In this document: in pieces, positions 43,262 through 54,851 of the stretch | Layout: each line of letters begins with the position of its first letter | How positions within the stretch are numbered: position 1 is the first letter of the stretch | Assembly: GCF_039540375.1 (NCBI RefSeq) | Contig: NZ_BAABEX010000002.1 | Coordinates: 54,727-118,726 of the forward strand | From: Acidovorax_G lacteus | Lineage (GTDB): Bacteria > Pseudomonadota > Gammaproteobacteria > Burkholderiales > Burkholderiaceae_C | DNA: 64,000 nucleotides | Direction of reading: 5' to 3' | Program-made: the position numbers and the translations under genes | The notes under the pieces: model-generated | Databases searched by the model: none | The model's input: only the letters and a program-made list of their open reading frames with translations | What the model was told of the DNA's origin: nothing

Positions 43262-43314
43262 AACGCTATTCTTTTGATAGCTGCTCGTGCTTGATTCAAA
43301 AGCACGAGCAGCCC
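43262..43314 (-). repeat. Dispersed palindromic repeat, copy between phoD and ggt
   Basis: A perfect 13-bp stem (43280-43292 with 43300-43312) closes a 7-base loop. The flanking 43262-43279 carries the tail TATCAAAAGAATAGC in reverse orientation relative to the other copies. It may end phoD transcription. Confidence 0.8.
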
Positions 43315-43428
43315 ATTTGTACCCCAACCACACGAGCGCCACCCACGGGCTCGGCGCGCACCCGCGGCTGCGCAGTACGATGCAGCGTGCACCCCAATTC
43401 ATCCCTTCGCCCACGACAGGAGTCCCGT

Positions 43429-45273
43429 ATGGTCCGCCCCCGCCCCACCCCTCCCATGTCTGCATCCACCACCGCGACCGCTTGGGCCGTGCTGGCTGCC
43501 GCCGCCCTGCTGGCTGGCTGCGCCAGCACCCCGGCCAGCTTCAGCTACACCCCGCCGCCAGCCGCCGCCCAGCCTGAGGCGGCCTCGGGCTACACCGAAA
43601 AGCCCGGCTGGGCCACGCAGAAGTTTGCCGTGGCGGCGGCCAACCCGCTGGCCACCGACGCGGGCTACCAGGTGCTGCGCGCGGGCGGCTCGGCGGTGGA
43701 CGCCGCCATTGCCGTGCAGATGGTGCTGACGCTGGTGGAGCCGCAATCGAGCGGCATTGGCGGCGGTGCGTTCCTGCTGCACTTTGACGGCAAGCAGGTC
43801 GAGGCCTTCGACGGCCGCGAGACCGCCCCCGCGGCCGCCGACGAGCGCATGTTCCTGGGTGCCGACGGCAAGCCCATGGCCTTCCACGACGCCGTGGTGG
43901 GCGGCCGCTCGGTGGGCGTACCCGGCACCGTGCGCATGCTGGAGCTGGCGCACCGGCAGCACGGCAAGCTGCCCTGGGCGGCGCTGTTCCAGCCCGCCAT
44001 CACACTGGCTGAAGGCGGCTTCAAGGTGAGCCCGCGCCTGCACACGCTCGTCAAGGGCGACGCCCACCTCAAGAAAGACCCGGTGGCTGCGGCCTACTTC
44101 TACAAGCCCGACGGCGACGCGCGCGACGTGGGCTTCAACCTGCGCAACCCCGAGCTGGCCGCCGTGCTGCGCCGCATTGCGGCCGAGGGCAGCAAGGCCC
44201 TGCACGAAGGCGAGATCGCCCAGGCCATCGTGGACAAGGTGCGCAACCACCCCAGCAACCCGGGCCGCCTGAGCACCGCCGACCTGGCCGGCTACCAGGC
44301 CAAGAAACGCGAGGCGCTCTGCGCCGACCACCCCGTGGCCGCGCGCACCTACCGCATCTGCGGGTTCCCGCCGCCCAGCTCGGGCGCAATTGCCGTGGGG
44401 CAGATCCTGGGCATCCTGCGCAACACCAACGCAGGCACGATCCCGCTGCAGGACGGCCTGCCCAACGCCGAGTGGCTGCACCTCTACACCGAAGCCGCAC
44501 GCCTGGCCTTTGCCGACCGCGGCCTGTATGTGGCCGACCCGGACTTCGTCGCCCCGCCCGCAGGCAGCTGGATGAGCCTGCTCGATCCGGCCTACCTCGC
44601 GCAACGCGCCAAGCTGATCGGCCCCTCCAGCATGAAGGTGGCACAGCCCGGCACGCCTGGCGCGGTGAAAACCAGCTACGCGCCCATGCCCGATCAGCCC
44701 GAGTACGGCACCAGCCACATCAGCATCGTGGACGCGCAGGGCCGCGCCGTGGCCATGACCACTACCATCGAAGACCAATTCGGCGCGCGCCAGATGGTCA
44801 AGGGCTTCTTGCTGAACAACGAACTGACCGACTTCAGCCTGGCCCCCACCGACGCCAGCGGCCAGCCAATTGCCAACCGCGTGCAGCCGGGCAAGCGCCC
44901 GCGCTCGTCCATGGCCCCCACGCTGGTGTTCGACAAGGCCACGGGCGAACTGCTGATGAGCGGCGGCAGCCCGGGCGGCGCGGCCATCATCCACTACACG
45001 GCCAAGACGCTGTACGGCGTGCTGCACTGGGGCATGCAGCCCCAGCAGGCGATCAACCTGCCCAACTTCGGCTCCATGAACGGCCCGACGCTGCTGGAGG
45101 AAAAGCGCTTCCCGCCCGCCACCGTGCAAGCGCTGCGCGCCAAGGGCGCCGAAGTGCGCGAGCAGGCCATGACCAGTGGCCTGCAGGCCATCACCCGCGG
45201 CCAGGTGCAGGGCAAACCCATGTGGCTGGGCGGCGCCGACCCGCGGCGCGAGGGCATCGTGATGGGGGACTGA
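43429..45273 (+). CDS. ggt: Gamma-glutamyltransferase (lipoprotein form)
   Basis: It cleaves or transfers the gamma-glutamyl group of glutathione and related peptides in the periplasm. The 614-residue precursor self-cleaves into two subunits at T428 of EYGTSHISIV. ANPLATDAGYQVLRAGGSAV, ESGIGGG-like SSGIGGGAFLLHFDG and MSGGSPGGAAI are family signatures. The N-terminal signal contains LLAGC (C31), predicting a lipoprotein, unlike soluble E. coli Ggt. AGGAG lies 7 bases before the ATG. It is a single-gene unit. Confidence 0.94.
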   Translation: MVRPRPTPPMSASTTATAWAVLAAAALLAGCASTPASFSYTPPPAAAQPEAASGYTEKPGWATQKFAVAAANPLATDAGYQVLRAGGSAVDAAIAVQMVLTLVEPQSSGIGGGAFLLHFDGKQVEAFDGRETAPAAADERMFLGADGKPMAFHDAVVGGRSVGVPGTVRMLELAHRQHGKLPWAALFQPAITLAEGGFKVSPRLHTLVKGDAHLKKDPVAAAYFYKPDGDARDVGFNLRNPELAAVLRRIAAEGSKALHEGEIAQAIVDKVRNHPSNPGRLSTADLAGYQAKKREALCADHPVAARTYRICGFPPPSSGAIAVGQILGILRNTNAGTIPLQDGLPNAEWLHLYTEAARLAFADRGLYVADPDFVAPPAGSWMSLLDPAYLAQRAKLIGPSSMKVAQPGTPGAVKTSYAPMPDQPEYGTSHISIVDAQGRAVAMTTTIEDQFGARQMVKGFLLNNELTDFSLAPTDASGQPIANRVQPGKRPRSSMAPTLVFDKATGELLMSGGSPGGAAIIHYTAKTLYGVLHWGMQPQQAINLPNFGSMNGPTLLEEKRFPPATVQALRAKGAEVREQAMTSGLQAITRGQVQGKPMWLGGADPRREGIVMGD

Positions 45274-45432
45274 GCGCCCGCCGGGCCCTGGCGTACGCAG
45301 GGCCCCAGCGGCGGCGGCCTGTGCCGCCAGGCCCCTGGGCAGGCGGCGCACCGGGTTGCGGCCAACGCCAGATGCATGGCGTGCTACGCGTGCAAGGCGT
45401 GTAAGGCCCTGGTGGGCAGAAAGCCAAATAGC

Positions 45433-45480
45433 CTGCTCGTGCTTATAAATCAAGCACGAGCAGCTATCAAAATCCTAGCA
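45433..45480 (+). repeat. Dispersed palindromic repeat, copy between ggt and the acyl-CoA synthetase gene
   Basis: A 12-bp perfect stem (45433-45444 with 45452-45463) has a 7-base loop and is followed by the tail CTATCAAAATCCTAGCA. It lies between two convergent genes, so it may serve as a bidirectional terminator. Confidence 0.8.
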
Positions 45481-45509
45481 AATGTCTTCCGGCACCTTGT
45501 GGGCTGCGG

Positions 45510-47159
45510 TCACACATCAATCGCCTGCGCCGACCCCGCCTGCTTGCGCAGCTCAAACTTCTGGATCTTGCCGGTGCTGGTCTTGGGCAGTTCGCCAAAC
45601 ACCACAGCCCGTGGCAGCTTGAAGCCTGCCAGGTGGGCGCGGCAGTGCGCCACGATGTCTTCGGCCGTGACCTGGGCGCCCGGCTTGAGCTCGACAAACG
45701 CGCAGGGCGTTTCGCCCCACTTCGGGTCGGGCTTGGCGACCACGGCGGCGGCCAGCACGGCCGGGTGGCGGTAGAGCACATCTTCGACCTCGATGGACGA
45801 GATGTTTTCGCCGCCCGAGATGATGATGTCTTTGCTCCGGTCCTTGATCTTGATGTAGCCGTCGGGGTACTGCACGGCCAGATCGCCGCTGTGGAACCAC
45901 CCGCCCCGAAACGCGTCGGCCGTGGCCTGCGGGTTCTTGAGGTAACCCTTCATCGCGATGTTGCCGCGGAACATGATCTCGCCCATGGTTTCGCCGTCCC
46001 AGGGCACGGGCTGCAGCGTGTCGGGGTCGAGCACGCGCACGTCGCGCTCCAGGTGGTAGCGCACGCCCTGGCGGGCATTGAGGCGCGCGCGCTCGCCGAT
46101 GTCGAGCGCATCCCAGGCCTCGTGCCGGGCGCACACGGTGGCCGGGCCGTACACCTCGGTCAAGCCATACACATGGGTCAGGTCAAAGCCCATCTGCTCC
46201 ATGCCTTCGATCATCGAAGCCGGCGGCGCGGCCCCGGCGACCATGGCCTTGATGCCTGCAGGCACGCCCTGCTTGAGCGCGGCCGGCGCATTCACCAGCA
46301 GCCCGTGCACGATGGGCGCGCCGCAGTAGTGCGTGACGCCGTGCTCACGCATGGCGTCGAACACGGCCTGCGCATCTACGCGCCGCAGGCACACGTTGAC
46401 GCCCGCGCGCGCCGCCACCGTCCACGGAAAGCACCAGCCGTTGCAGTGGAACATGGGCAGCGTCCACAGATACACCGCGTGCTTGGGCATGTCCCATTCC
46501 AGGATGTTGGACAGCGCATTGAGCGCCGCGCCGCGGTGGTGGTAGACGACGCCCTTGGGGTTGCCCGTGGTGCCGCTGGTGTAGTTGAGCGCAATCGCGT
46601 CCCACTCGTCGGCCGGCATCTCCCAGGCAAAGCCCGGGTCACCCTGGGCCAGCAGGTCTTCGTAGGTGAGCGTGCCCAGGCGCTGGGCGGCCGGGCCGTA
46701 CAGCGCGTCTTCCACGTCGATGACGAGCAGTGGTTCGGTGCGCTGGCGCAGCGCCAGGGCGCGCGCCATCACGGGGGCAAACTCCGGGTCCACGATCACG
46801 CAGCGCGCCTCGCCGTGGTCGAGCATGAAGGCGATGGTCTCGGCATCAAGCCGGGTGTTGAGGGTGTTGAGCACGGCGCCGGCCATGGGCACACCAAAGT
46901 GGGCTTCGACCATCGGCGGGGTGTTGGGCAGCATCACGGCCACGGTGTCGTGCTTGCCGATGCCGTGGGCGCGCAGCGCACTGGCCAGGCGGCGGCAGCG
47001 GGCATCGGTCTCGGCCCAGGTCTGGCGCAGCGGGCCGTGCACGATGGCCAGCCGATGGGGGTACACCTCGGCGGTGCGCTCCAGAAAACCGATGGGCGTG
47101 AGCGGCGCGTGGTTGGCGGCGTTGCGGGGCAGATCCTGGTCGTAGGGGCTGGGGGTCAT
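45510..47159 (-). CDS. Acyl-CoA synthetase (AMP-forming fatty acid-CoA ligase)
   Basis: The 549-residue product is an ANL-superfamily enzyme that activates carboxylic acids to CoA thioesters. It has the phosphate-binding motif LNYTSGTTGNPKGVVYHHRG, the YGLTEVYGP motif, WFHSGDLAVQYPDGYIKIKD and the C-terminal PKTSTGKIQKFELR with the catalytic Lys. It most resembles medium/long-chain or DMSP-type ligases; the exact acid is not clear. GAGGAG lies 6-7 bases before the ATG at 47159; earlier in-frame starts lack family residues. It is divergent from dnaG. Confidence 0.9.
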   Translation of the reverse strand: MTPSPYDQDLPRNAANHAPLTPIGFLERTAEVYPHRLAIVHGPLRQTWAETDARCRRLASALRAHGIGKHDTVAVMLPNTPPMVEAHFGVPMAGAVLNTLNTRLDAETIAFMLDHGEARCVIVDPEFAPVMARALALRQRTEPLLVIDVEDALYGPAAQRLGTLTYEDLLAQGDPGFAWEMPADEWDAIALNYTSGTTGNPKGVVYHHRGAALNALSNILEWDMPKHAVYLWTLPMFHCNGWCFPWTVAARAGVNVCLRRVDAQAVFDAMREHGVTHYCGAPIVHGLLVNAPAALKQGVPAGIKAMVAGAAPPASMIEGMEQMGFDLTHVYGLTEVYGPATVCARHEAWDALDIGERARLNARQGVRYHLERDVRVLDPDTLQPVPWDGETMGEIMFRGNIAMKGYLKNPQATADAFRGGWFHSGDLAVQYPDGYIKIKDRSKDIIISGGENISSIEVEDVLYRHPAVLAAAVVAKPDPKWGETPCAFVELKPGAQVTAEDIVAHCRAHLAGFKLPRAVVFGELPKTSTGKIQKFELRKQAGSAQAIDV

Positions 47160-47292
47160 GGCGGTCTCCTCGGGTCTCCACAAAGGCAGACGGGCATTAC
47201 AGCAGCCCTGCCTGACGATGGCCTGAGCACCAGCCACCGCCGCGCGGAAGGCCATGCGGGGCACACCACGGGGCCTGGGCCACAATAGCGGC

Positions 47293-49227
47293 GTGTCCAT
47301 TCCGCAGTCGTTCATTCAGGAGCTGCTCGCCCGCGTCGATGTGGTCGAGATCGTGGGCCGCTACGTGCCGCTCAAGAAGAGTGGCGCCAACTTCATGGGG
47401 CTGTGCCCCTTCCACGGCGAAAAGTCGCCATCGTTCAGCGTCAGCCCGTCCAAGCAGTTCTTCCACTGCTTTGGCTGCGGCAAGAACGGCAACGCCATCG
47501 GCTTTTTGATGGACCACGCGGGCATGGGCTTCGTCGAAGCCGTGCAGGACCTGGCCCAGCAGGTCGGCCTGCAGGTGCCCGACGACCGGTCCACGCCGCA
47601 AGAGCGCGAACGCGCGGCCGCCCAGCGAGCCAAGCAGCTCACGCTGACCGACGTGCTCGAAAAAGCCGCCGAGGCCTACGCACGCCAGCTGCGCGAATCG
47701 CCGCGGGCCATTGCCTACTTCAAGGGGCGCGGCGTGTCGGGCGCGGTCGCCAAGCGCTACGGCCTGGGCTATGCGCCCGAAGGCTGGCGCAGCCTGGCCA
47801 GCGTATTCCCCCGCTACGACGACCCGCTGCTCGAAGAAGCGGGCTTGGTGATCACCAGCGAGGACGATGCCGACAAACGCTACGACCGCTTCCGCGACCG
47901 GGTGATGTTCCCGATCCGGAACGTCAAGGGCGAATGCATCGGCTTCGGCGGACGTGTGCTCGGCGACGACAAACCCAAGTACCTGAACTCACCCGAGACC
48001 CCGGTGTTCCACAAGGGGCGCGAGCTGTACGGGCTCTTCGAGGCCCGCACGGCCATCCGCGAGGCGGGGTACGCGCTCGTCACCGAAGGCTACATGGACG
48101 TGGTGGCGCTGGCGCAGCTGGGCTTTCCGCAGGCCGTGGCCACGCTGGGCACGGCCTGCACGCCCGAACACGTGCAAAAGCTGCTGCGCTTTACCGATGC
48201 CGTGGTGTTCAGCTTTGACGGCGACGCCGCCGGCCGCCGCGCGGCGCGCAAGGCGCTCGAAGCCGCCCTGCCCCACGCCACGGACACACGCAGCATCCGT
48301 TTTCTGTTCCTGCCACCCGAACACGACCCGGACAGCTTCATCCGCGCGCACGGCAGCGACGCCTTTGCCCGCTGCGTGGGCGATGCCGTGCCGCTGAGCC
48401 GCTTTCTGGCCGACGCCGCCAGCGAAGGCTGCGACCTCGGCACGGCCGAGGGCCGCGCGCACATGGCCGCCAACGCCCGCCCGCTGTGGGCGGCGCTGCC
48501 AGACGGCGTGCTCAAGCGCCAGTTGCTGGCCGACCTGGCGCAACTGGCCCAGTTGCCCGCGGCCGACCTGGGCGCGCTGTGGCAGCAGGTCGCACCGGCC
48601 GAACGCGCGCCCGTGCGCCCTGCAGGCGGTGCCCCTACTGACGGCTGGGCACCACCCGAGGCAGCATGGGCTGGCGAGCCCGAGCGCCCGCGCTGGAGCC
48701 CCGGCGCCCCACGCCGAAAACCTTGGGAACCGGGCCGTGGCCGTTGGCCGCGCGAAGCCCCGCCGCCCTTCCAGGGACCACGCCCCGCGCCCGCCAGCCG
48801 GGCCGACCATGCGGCCCGGTTGCTGCTGTCGCACATGCAGTTTCTGGAAGAGCTGAGCCCCGAAGACCACCAGGCGCTGTGCGCCGAACCGCCTCCCCAC
48901 GGGCCGCTGTTTGTCTGGCTGGAAGCGCAGTACCACGAGCATGGCGCCACCCCCTGGGCCGTTTTGCAGACGCAGCTGCAAGGCCACCCTTGCGAGGCGC
49001 TGGCCCAACGGCTTATGACCGGCTCGCACGCCCAGACCGAAGGCGACGTGCCCGAACTGCGCCTGGAACTGCGCGGGCTGCTCAACCGCATGCTGATCGA
49101 GCACATCAAGGCCGAAGAAAGCGCGCTGGTAGCCCAGGTCGCCCAAGACCCGGCGGCCCTGCAGCGCTACCGCGAACTGCAGGCCAAACGTCGCGCGCTG
49201 GAGACAGCGGGCAGCCTGCGGACTTGA
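47293..49227 (+). CDS. dnaG: DNA primase DnaG (GTG start)
   Basis: It makes RNA primers for replication. The 644-residue product starts at the GTG for SIPQSFIQELLARVDVVEIV, as in relatives. The CHC2 zinc domain has CPFHGEKSPSF and CFGCGKNG. A TOPRIM core follows (TEGYMDVVALAQLG, FSFDGDAAGRRAA), and a Pro/Arg-rich linker (about 465-525) joins the DnaB-interacting C-terminal domain (ARLLLSHMQFLEELSPEDHQ). No strong ribosome site is seen. rpoD follows; rpsU is not adjacent. Confidence 0.96.
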   Translation: MSIPQSFIQELLARVDVVEIVGRYVPLKKSGANFMGLCPFHGEKSPSFSVSPSKQFFHCFGCGKNGNAIGFLMDHAGMGFVEAVQDLAQQVGLQVPDDRSTPQERERAAAQRAKQLTLTDVLEKAAEAYARQLRESPRAIAYFKGRGVSGAVAKRYGLGYAPEGWRSLASVFPRYDDPLLEEAGLVITSEDDADKRYDRFRDRVMFPIRNVKGECIGFGGRVLGDDKPKYLNSPETPVFHKGRELYGLFEARTAIREAGYALVTEGYMDVVALAQLGFPQAVATLGTACTPEHVQKLLRFTDAVVFSFDGDAAGRRAARKALEAALPHATDTRSIRFLFLPPEHDPDSFIRAHGSDAFARCVGDAVPLSRFLADAASEGCDLGTAEGRAHMAANARPLWAALPDGVLKRQLLADLAQLAQLPAADLGALWQQVAPAERAPVRPAGGAPTDGWAPPEAAWAGEPERPRWSPGAPRRKPWEPGRGRWPREAPPPFQGPRPAPASRADHAARLLLSHMQFLEELSPEDHQALCAEPPPHGPLFVWLEAQYHEHGATPWAVLQTQLQGHPCEALAQRLMTGSHAQTEGDVPELRLELRGLLNRMLIEHIKAEESALVAQVAQDPAALQRYRELQAKRRALETAGSLRT

Positions 49228-49256
49228 AAAAAACCGCCAACGCTATAATGTAGGGT
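49221..49256 (+). promoter_or_regulatory. Probable rpoD promoter
   Basis: A perfect -10 hexamer TATAAT (49244-49249) lies just after the dnaG stop. A TTGAAA overlaps the stop but is only 14 bases upstream; a weaker GACTTG gives 17. Transcription would begin near 49256, leaving a leader of about 230 bases. Confidence 0.55.
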
Positions 49257-49372
49257 TCATCGGCAAGAGCGACAGCAGCACCTCCGGGCCGGGCCACCGT
49301 GACGAACGCGCACAACCGCCCTCCATACCGCAAGGACTGCACACCAAATGATCGCCCAGACATCTTGCCCCT

Positions 49373-49409
49373 GAGGGCCTGCCCTCAACCGCGAAGGCTG
49401 TGCCTTCGC
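49373..49409 (+). other. Two hairpins in the rpoD leader
   Basis: GAGGGC-CT-GCCCTC (49373-49386) and GCGAAGGC-TGT-GCCTTCGC (49391-49409) are two adjacent perfect inverted repeats about 80-110 bases before the rpoD ATG, within the predicted long 5' leader. There is no T run after them. Confidence 0.6.
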
Positions 49410-49485
49410 TGTGCCTTCTTCCCGCGCCCGGTTCGGTGGCGCTTGCGATTTCTTTGTGTGTCCGTTTTTGAACCCGAGGTTGTCC

Positions 49486-51879
<2,394 letters not shown>

Positions 51880-51920
51880 CACGACGGCGCGTGCCCGGCG
51901 ACCTAGCACGCATCGGTTCA

Positions 51921-51959
51921 CAAAGCCCCGCGGCACCCGCCTCGGGGCTTTGTGTTTTT
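51921..51959 (+). terminator. Rho-independent terminator of rpoD
   Basis: A 10-bp perfect stem (51921-51930 with 51943-51952) with a 12-base loop is followed by TGTTTTT. It lies about 40 bases after the rpoD stop. Confidence 0.88.
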
Positions 51960-51995
51960 GGGGTGGCGTTCCGGCCAAGGTGCACCACCGAACCG

Positions 51996-52011
51996 TACGG
52001 GTTAACCCGTA
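51996..52011. promoter_or_regulatory. 16-bp perfect palindrome upstream of the tctC-like gene
   Basis: TACGGGTTAACCCGTA is a perfect palindrome about 80 bases before the binding-protein ATG, in the short region after the rpoD terminator. Position and symmetry suggest an operator for the binding-protein/chemoreceptor pair. The regulator is unknown. Confidence 0.45.
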
Positions 52012-52089
52012 GAAAAGGCCACTCCAGGGACAGCCGAATGACAGCTTGATCGGGAACCATGGGCGCACTCACACTGTCACGGAGGAGAC

Positions 52090-53145
52090 ATGCCCCCAAG
52101 CCAACCAGCGCCCCTGCGCCCCATGGCCCTGCCCGAGCTTCCATCAGGCGCACGCATGAGCCGCCGCCTGGCCCTGCTGCACTGCGCGACGCTGGCCGCT
52201 CTGCCCAGCCTGGCATGGGCGCAAACTGCGCGCCCTGCCACCACAGCAAGGCCCGCACGGCTCGCACCGCAATTGCGCATCGTGATTCCGGCCAACCCGG
52301 GCGGTGGCTGGGATCAAACCGGACGTGCGCTCGGTGCGTCGCTGCTACAGGCTGGGCTGGCCGAACAAATCGACTACGAGAACGTCGGCGGCAAGGGCGG
52401 AACGCTCGGCCTGGCGCACTTTGCCGACAAGTACAGCGGCGACTCCAATGCACTGCTGGTGGGTGGCATGGTGATGGTGGGCGCCGTGGCATTGCAAAAG
52501 CCCCGAGTGGACCTAAGCCATGTACGGCCGGTGGCCCGGCTGACGTCGGACTATCTGGTGGTGGTGGTCCCGGCGCAGTCGCCGATCAAGAGCACCCGCG
52601 ACCTCGTGGCGGCCTTGCGGCAAGACCTCAAGTCGGTACCGATTGCCGGCGGCTCGGCGGGCGGCGTGGACCACATGTTTGCCGGGGTGCTCGTGCGGGC
52701 CGCCAAGGCCGCTCCGGACGCGCTCGTGTATCGCCCCCATGCAAGTGGCGCCGATGTGGTGGCCGCCCTGCTCAAGGGCGACGCAGTCGTCGGTATCTCA
52801 GGCTACAGCGAAGTCAGCGAGGCGTTGGGTCAGGGCACGCTGCGCGCCATTGGGGTGTCCGCGCGCCGTCCGGTGTTCGGCCTGCCGACCTTCCGCGACC
52901 AAGGACTGGACGCTGAGATGGCCAACTGGCGCGGTGTGTTCGCGGGCAGGGACATTCCTGCGGCCCGTGTGGCCGAATGGGCTGGCGCCCTTGAATACAC
53001 GGCCGCGCAGGAACCCTGGCAAAAGGCGCTGCACAAGAACCGCTGGGAATCGGCCTGGCTCACGGGCAAAGATCTGAGCGAGTTCATTGAACTGAGCCAG
53101 ACGACTGCCAGCGTGATGGCCTACCTGCTCAAGCTCAAGAGTTGA
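52090..53145 (+). CDS. TctC/Bug-family periplasmic substrate-binding protein
   Basis: A tripartite tricarboxylate receptor (Bug) protein, a type expanded in Burkholderiales, that binds small carboxylates or amides in the periplasm. Of 351 residues, the signal is best read from MSRRLALLHCATLAALPSLA. The binding domain starts LRIVIPANPGGGWDQTGRAL, with VGGKGGTLGLAHFAD and VPIAGGSAGGVDHMFAGVLV. GGAGGAGAC precedes the ATG at 52090. No TctA/TctB transporter genes are nearby. Its TGA overlaps a TTG start of the downstream chemoreceptor gene, so the pair probably works in chemosensing rather than uptake (inference). Confidence 0.88.
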   Translation: MPPSQPAPLRPMALPELPSGARMSRRLALLHCATLAALPSLAWAQTARPATTARPARLAPQLRIVIPANPGGGWDQTGRALGASLLQAGLAEQIDYENVGGKGGTLGLAHFADKYSGDSNALLVGGMVMVGAVALQKPRVDLSHVRPVARLTSDYLVVVVPAQSPIKSTRDLVAALRQDLKSVPIAGGSAGGVDHMFAGVLVRAAKAAPDALVYRPHASGADVVAALLKGDAVVGISGYSEVSEALGQGTLRAIGVSARRPVFGLPTFRDQGLDAEMANWRGVFAGRDIPAARVAEWAGALEYTAAQEPWQKALHKNRWESAWLTGKDLSEFIELSQTTASVMAYLLKLKS

Positions 53146-53153
53146 GCCTGCTC

Positions 53154-54788
53154 ATGAACCTCCGACTGAACGCATCCATGAACATGTCGCGCTTCTCGAT
53201 TGGCACCCGCATGACGGCCGCGCTCGGCCTGGTGCTCACGCTGGTGATCGGAGCCGCGCTGTTTGGCGTGGGCTCGCTCTACCGGGCCCTGCAGACCTAC
53301 GACACGACCGTGCAGCAGCGCGTCGCCCAAGAGCGCGCCGTCAGTCGCATGGAAAGCGATTTCAAAACCCAGGTGCTGGAGTGGAAAAACACCCTGCTAC
53401 GGGGTGAAGACTCGCGCAAGCGCGAACTGCACTGGAAGGCCTTTGAGCAGGCCGAACAGCGGGTGGCTGAGGCGGCCCGCGCGCTGGCCCCCACACTGCC
53501 CGAGGCGGCCGAGCGGGAGGCGCTGGCGCGCTTTACCGACGCCCACACCCGCATGGCAGCGGGTTACCGCAAGGGCTTCGAGGTGTTCCAGTCGCTGGGC
53601 TTCGTGCCCGCTGCTGGCGATGCCGATGTGGCAGACATCGACCAAGGCCCCGCACAACTGCTAGCCGCCCTGAGCCAGCAGGTGGCCGCCAGCAGCGCCT
53701 CCATCGCCCGGGAAGCAGAACGAGACGCGCAGCGGGCACTGGTCAGCAGCCTGCTGGCCCTGGTACTGTTTGCGGCGCTGGGTGCGTTGGCAGGCGTTCT
53801 GCTCACACGCTCGGTGGTGCGCCCGCTCCAGACGGCGGTAGAGGTGGCCCACCGCGTGGCCGCAGGCGACCTCAGCACGGAGATTGCTGCGACCGGACGC
53901 GACGAAACCTCTCGCCTGCTGCAAGCACTGGCCGCCATGCAGGAACAACTGGAGCAAGTGGTGTCGAACGTGCGCCACAACGCCGAGGGGGTGGCCAGCG
54001 CGAGCGCGGAAATTGCCCAGGGCAACGCGGACCTCAGCCATCGCACGGAAGAGCAGGCTGCATCGCTGGACGAGACCACCCAGTCCATGCAGCAACTTGA
54101 ACACACTGTGCAGCAGAACGCCGAACATGCGCGCGAGGCCAGCGCGCTGGCACGCAGCGGCTCCAACGTGGCAGAACGCGGAGGAGCGGTGGTGGGTCAG
54201 ATGGTGGACATGATGCAGACCATCCAGGACAGCGCACGCCGCATTGCCGACATCACCGGAGTGATTGACAGCATCGCATTCCAGACCAACATCCTGGCCC
54301 TGAACGCCGCGGTGGAGGCCGCCCGCGCGGGCGAGCAGGGACGCGGCTTTGCCGTGGTGGCCAGCGAGGTACGCCATCTCGCCACGCGCAGCGCTGACGC
54401 AGCCCACGAGATCAAGGCCTTGATCCAGACCAGCGTCGAACGCGTGCAGGCCGGGTCGGAACTGGCGCGCGAAGCAGGCAGCACCATGACCGAAGTGGTG
54501 ACGGCAATCCAGCGGGTGAGCACCCTCATGGGCGAGATCAGCGAAGCCAACGACCGCCAGACCCAAGACATGGTCCGCGTCACCCAAGCCATCGTGCGGA
54601 TGGACGAAGCCACGCAGCAGAACGCAGCGCTGGTCGAGGAGAGCGCCGCAGCAGCCGGCAGCCTCAGCGCCCAGGCGCGGCAACTGGTCGATGCCGTGGC
54701 CGTGTTCCGCCTGCACGCTACCGCTGCCCAGGCTGCAGCGCTGGTGCCGGCTGGTACGTCCGTGCGCCCTGCCTTGCGCCACGGCTGA
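53154..54788 (+). CDS. Methyl-accepting chemotaxis protein
   Basis: A transmembrane chemoreceptor of 544 residues. It has TM1 at about 21-43, a periplasmic domain of about 155 residues likely a four-helix bundle, TM2 at about 200-222 and a HAMP domain (RSVVRPLQTAVEVAHRVAAG). The signalling domain has the hairpin tip DSIAFQTNILALNAAVEAAR followed by AGEQGRGFAVVASEVR, which binds CheA/CheW. No CheB/CheR-tethering pentapeptide is visible. The ATG at 53154 is used; a TTG at 53142 overlapping the preceding stop (TTGA) is possible. It directly follows the Bug protein gene. Confidence 0.92.
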   Translation: MNLRLNASMNMSRFSIGTRMTAALGLVLTLVIGAALFGVGSLYRALQTYDTTVQQRVAQERAVSRMESDFKTQVLEWKNTLLRGEDSRKRELHWKAFEQAEQRVAEAARALAPTLPEAAEREALARFTDAHTRMAAGYRKGFEVFQSLGFVPAAGDADVADIDQGPAQLLAALSQQVAASSASIAREAERDAQRALVSSLLALVLFAALGALAGVLLTRSVVRPLQTAVEVAHRVAAGDLSTEIAATGRDETSRLLQALAAMQEQLEQVVSNVRHNAEGVASASAEIAQGNADLSHRTEEQAASLDETTQSMQQLEHTVQQNAEHAREASALARSGSNVAERGGAVVGQMVDMMQTIQDSARRIADITGVIDSIAFQTNILALNAAVEAARAGEQGRGFAVVASEVRHLATRSADAAHEIKALIQTSVERVQAGSELAREAGSTMTEVVTAIQRVSTLMGEISEANDRQTQDMVRVTQAIVRMDEATQQNAALVEESAAAAGSLSAQARQLVDAVAVFRLHATAAQAAALVPAGTSVRPALRHG

Positions 54789-54851
54789 GGCAGCGGGTCC
54801 AGACAGCCGCCCTCAGCCACCGGAGCAATCAGGCTAGTGGGGTGGTATCGG

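Noticed and set aside
43399..45453. 684-codon minus-strand ORF opposite ggt
   Set aside because: Ala/Gly/His/Arg-rich antisense frame. The plus strand has a full gamma-glutamyltransferase with catalytic Thr and a ribosome site.
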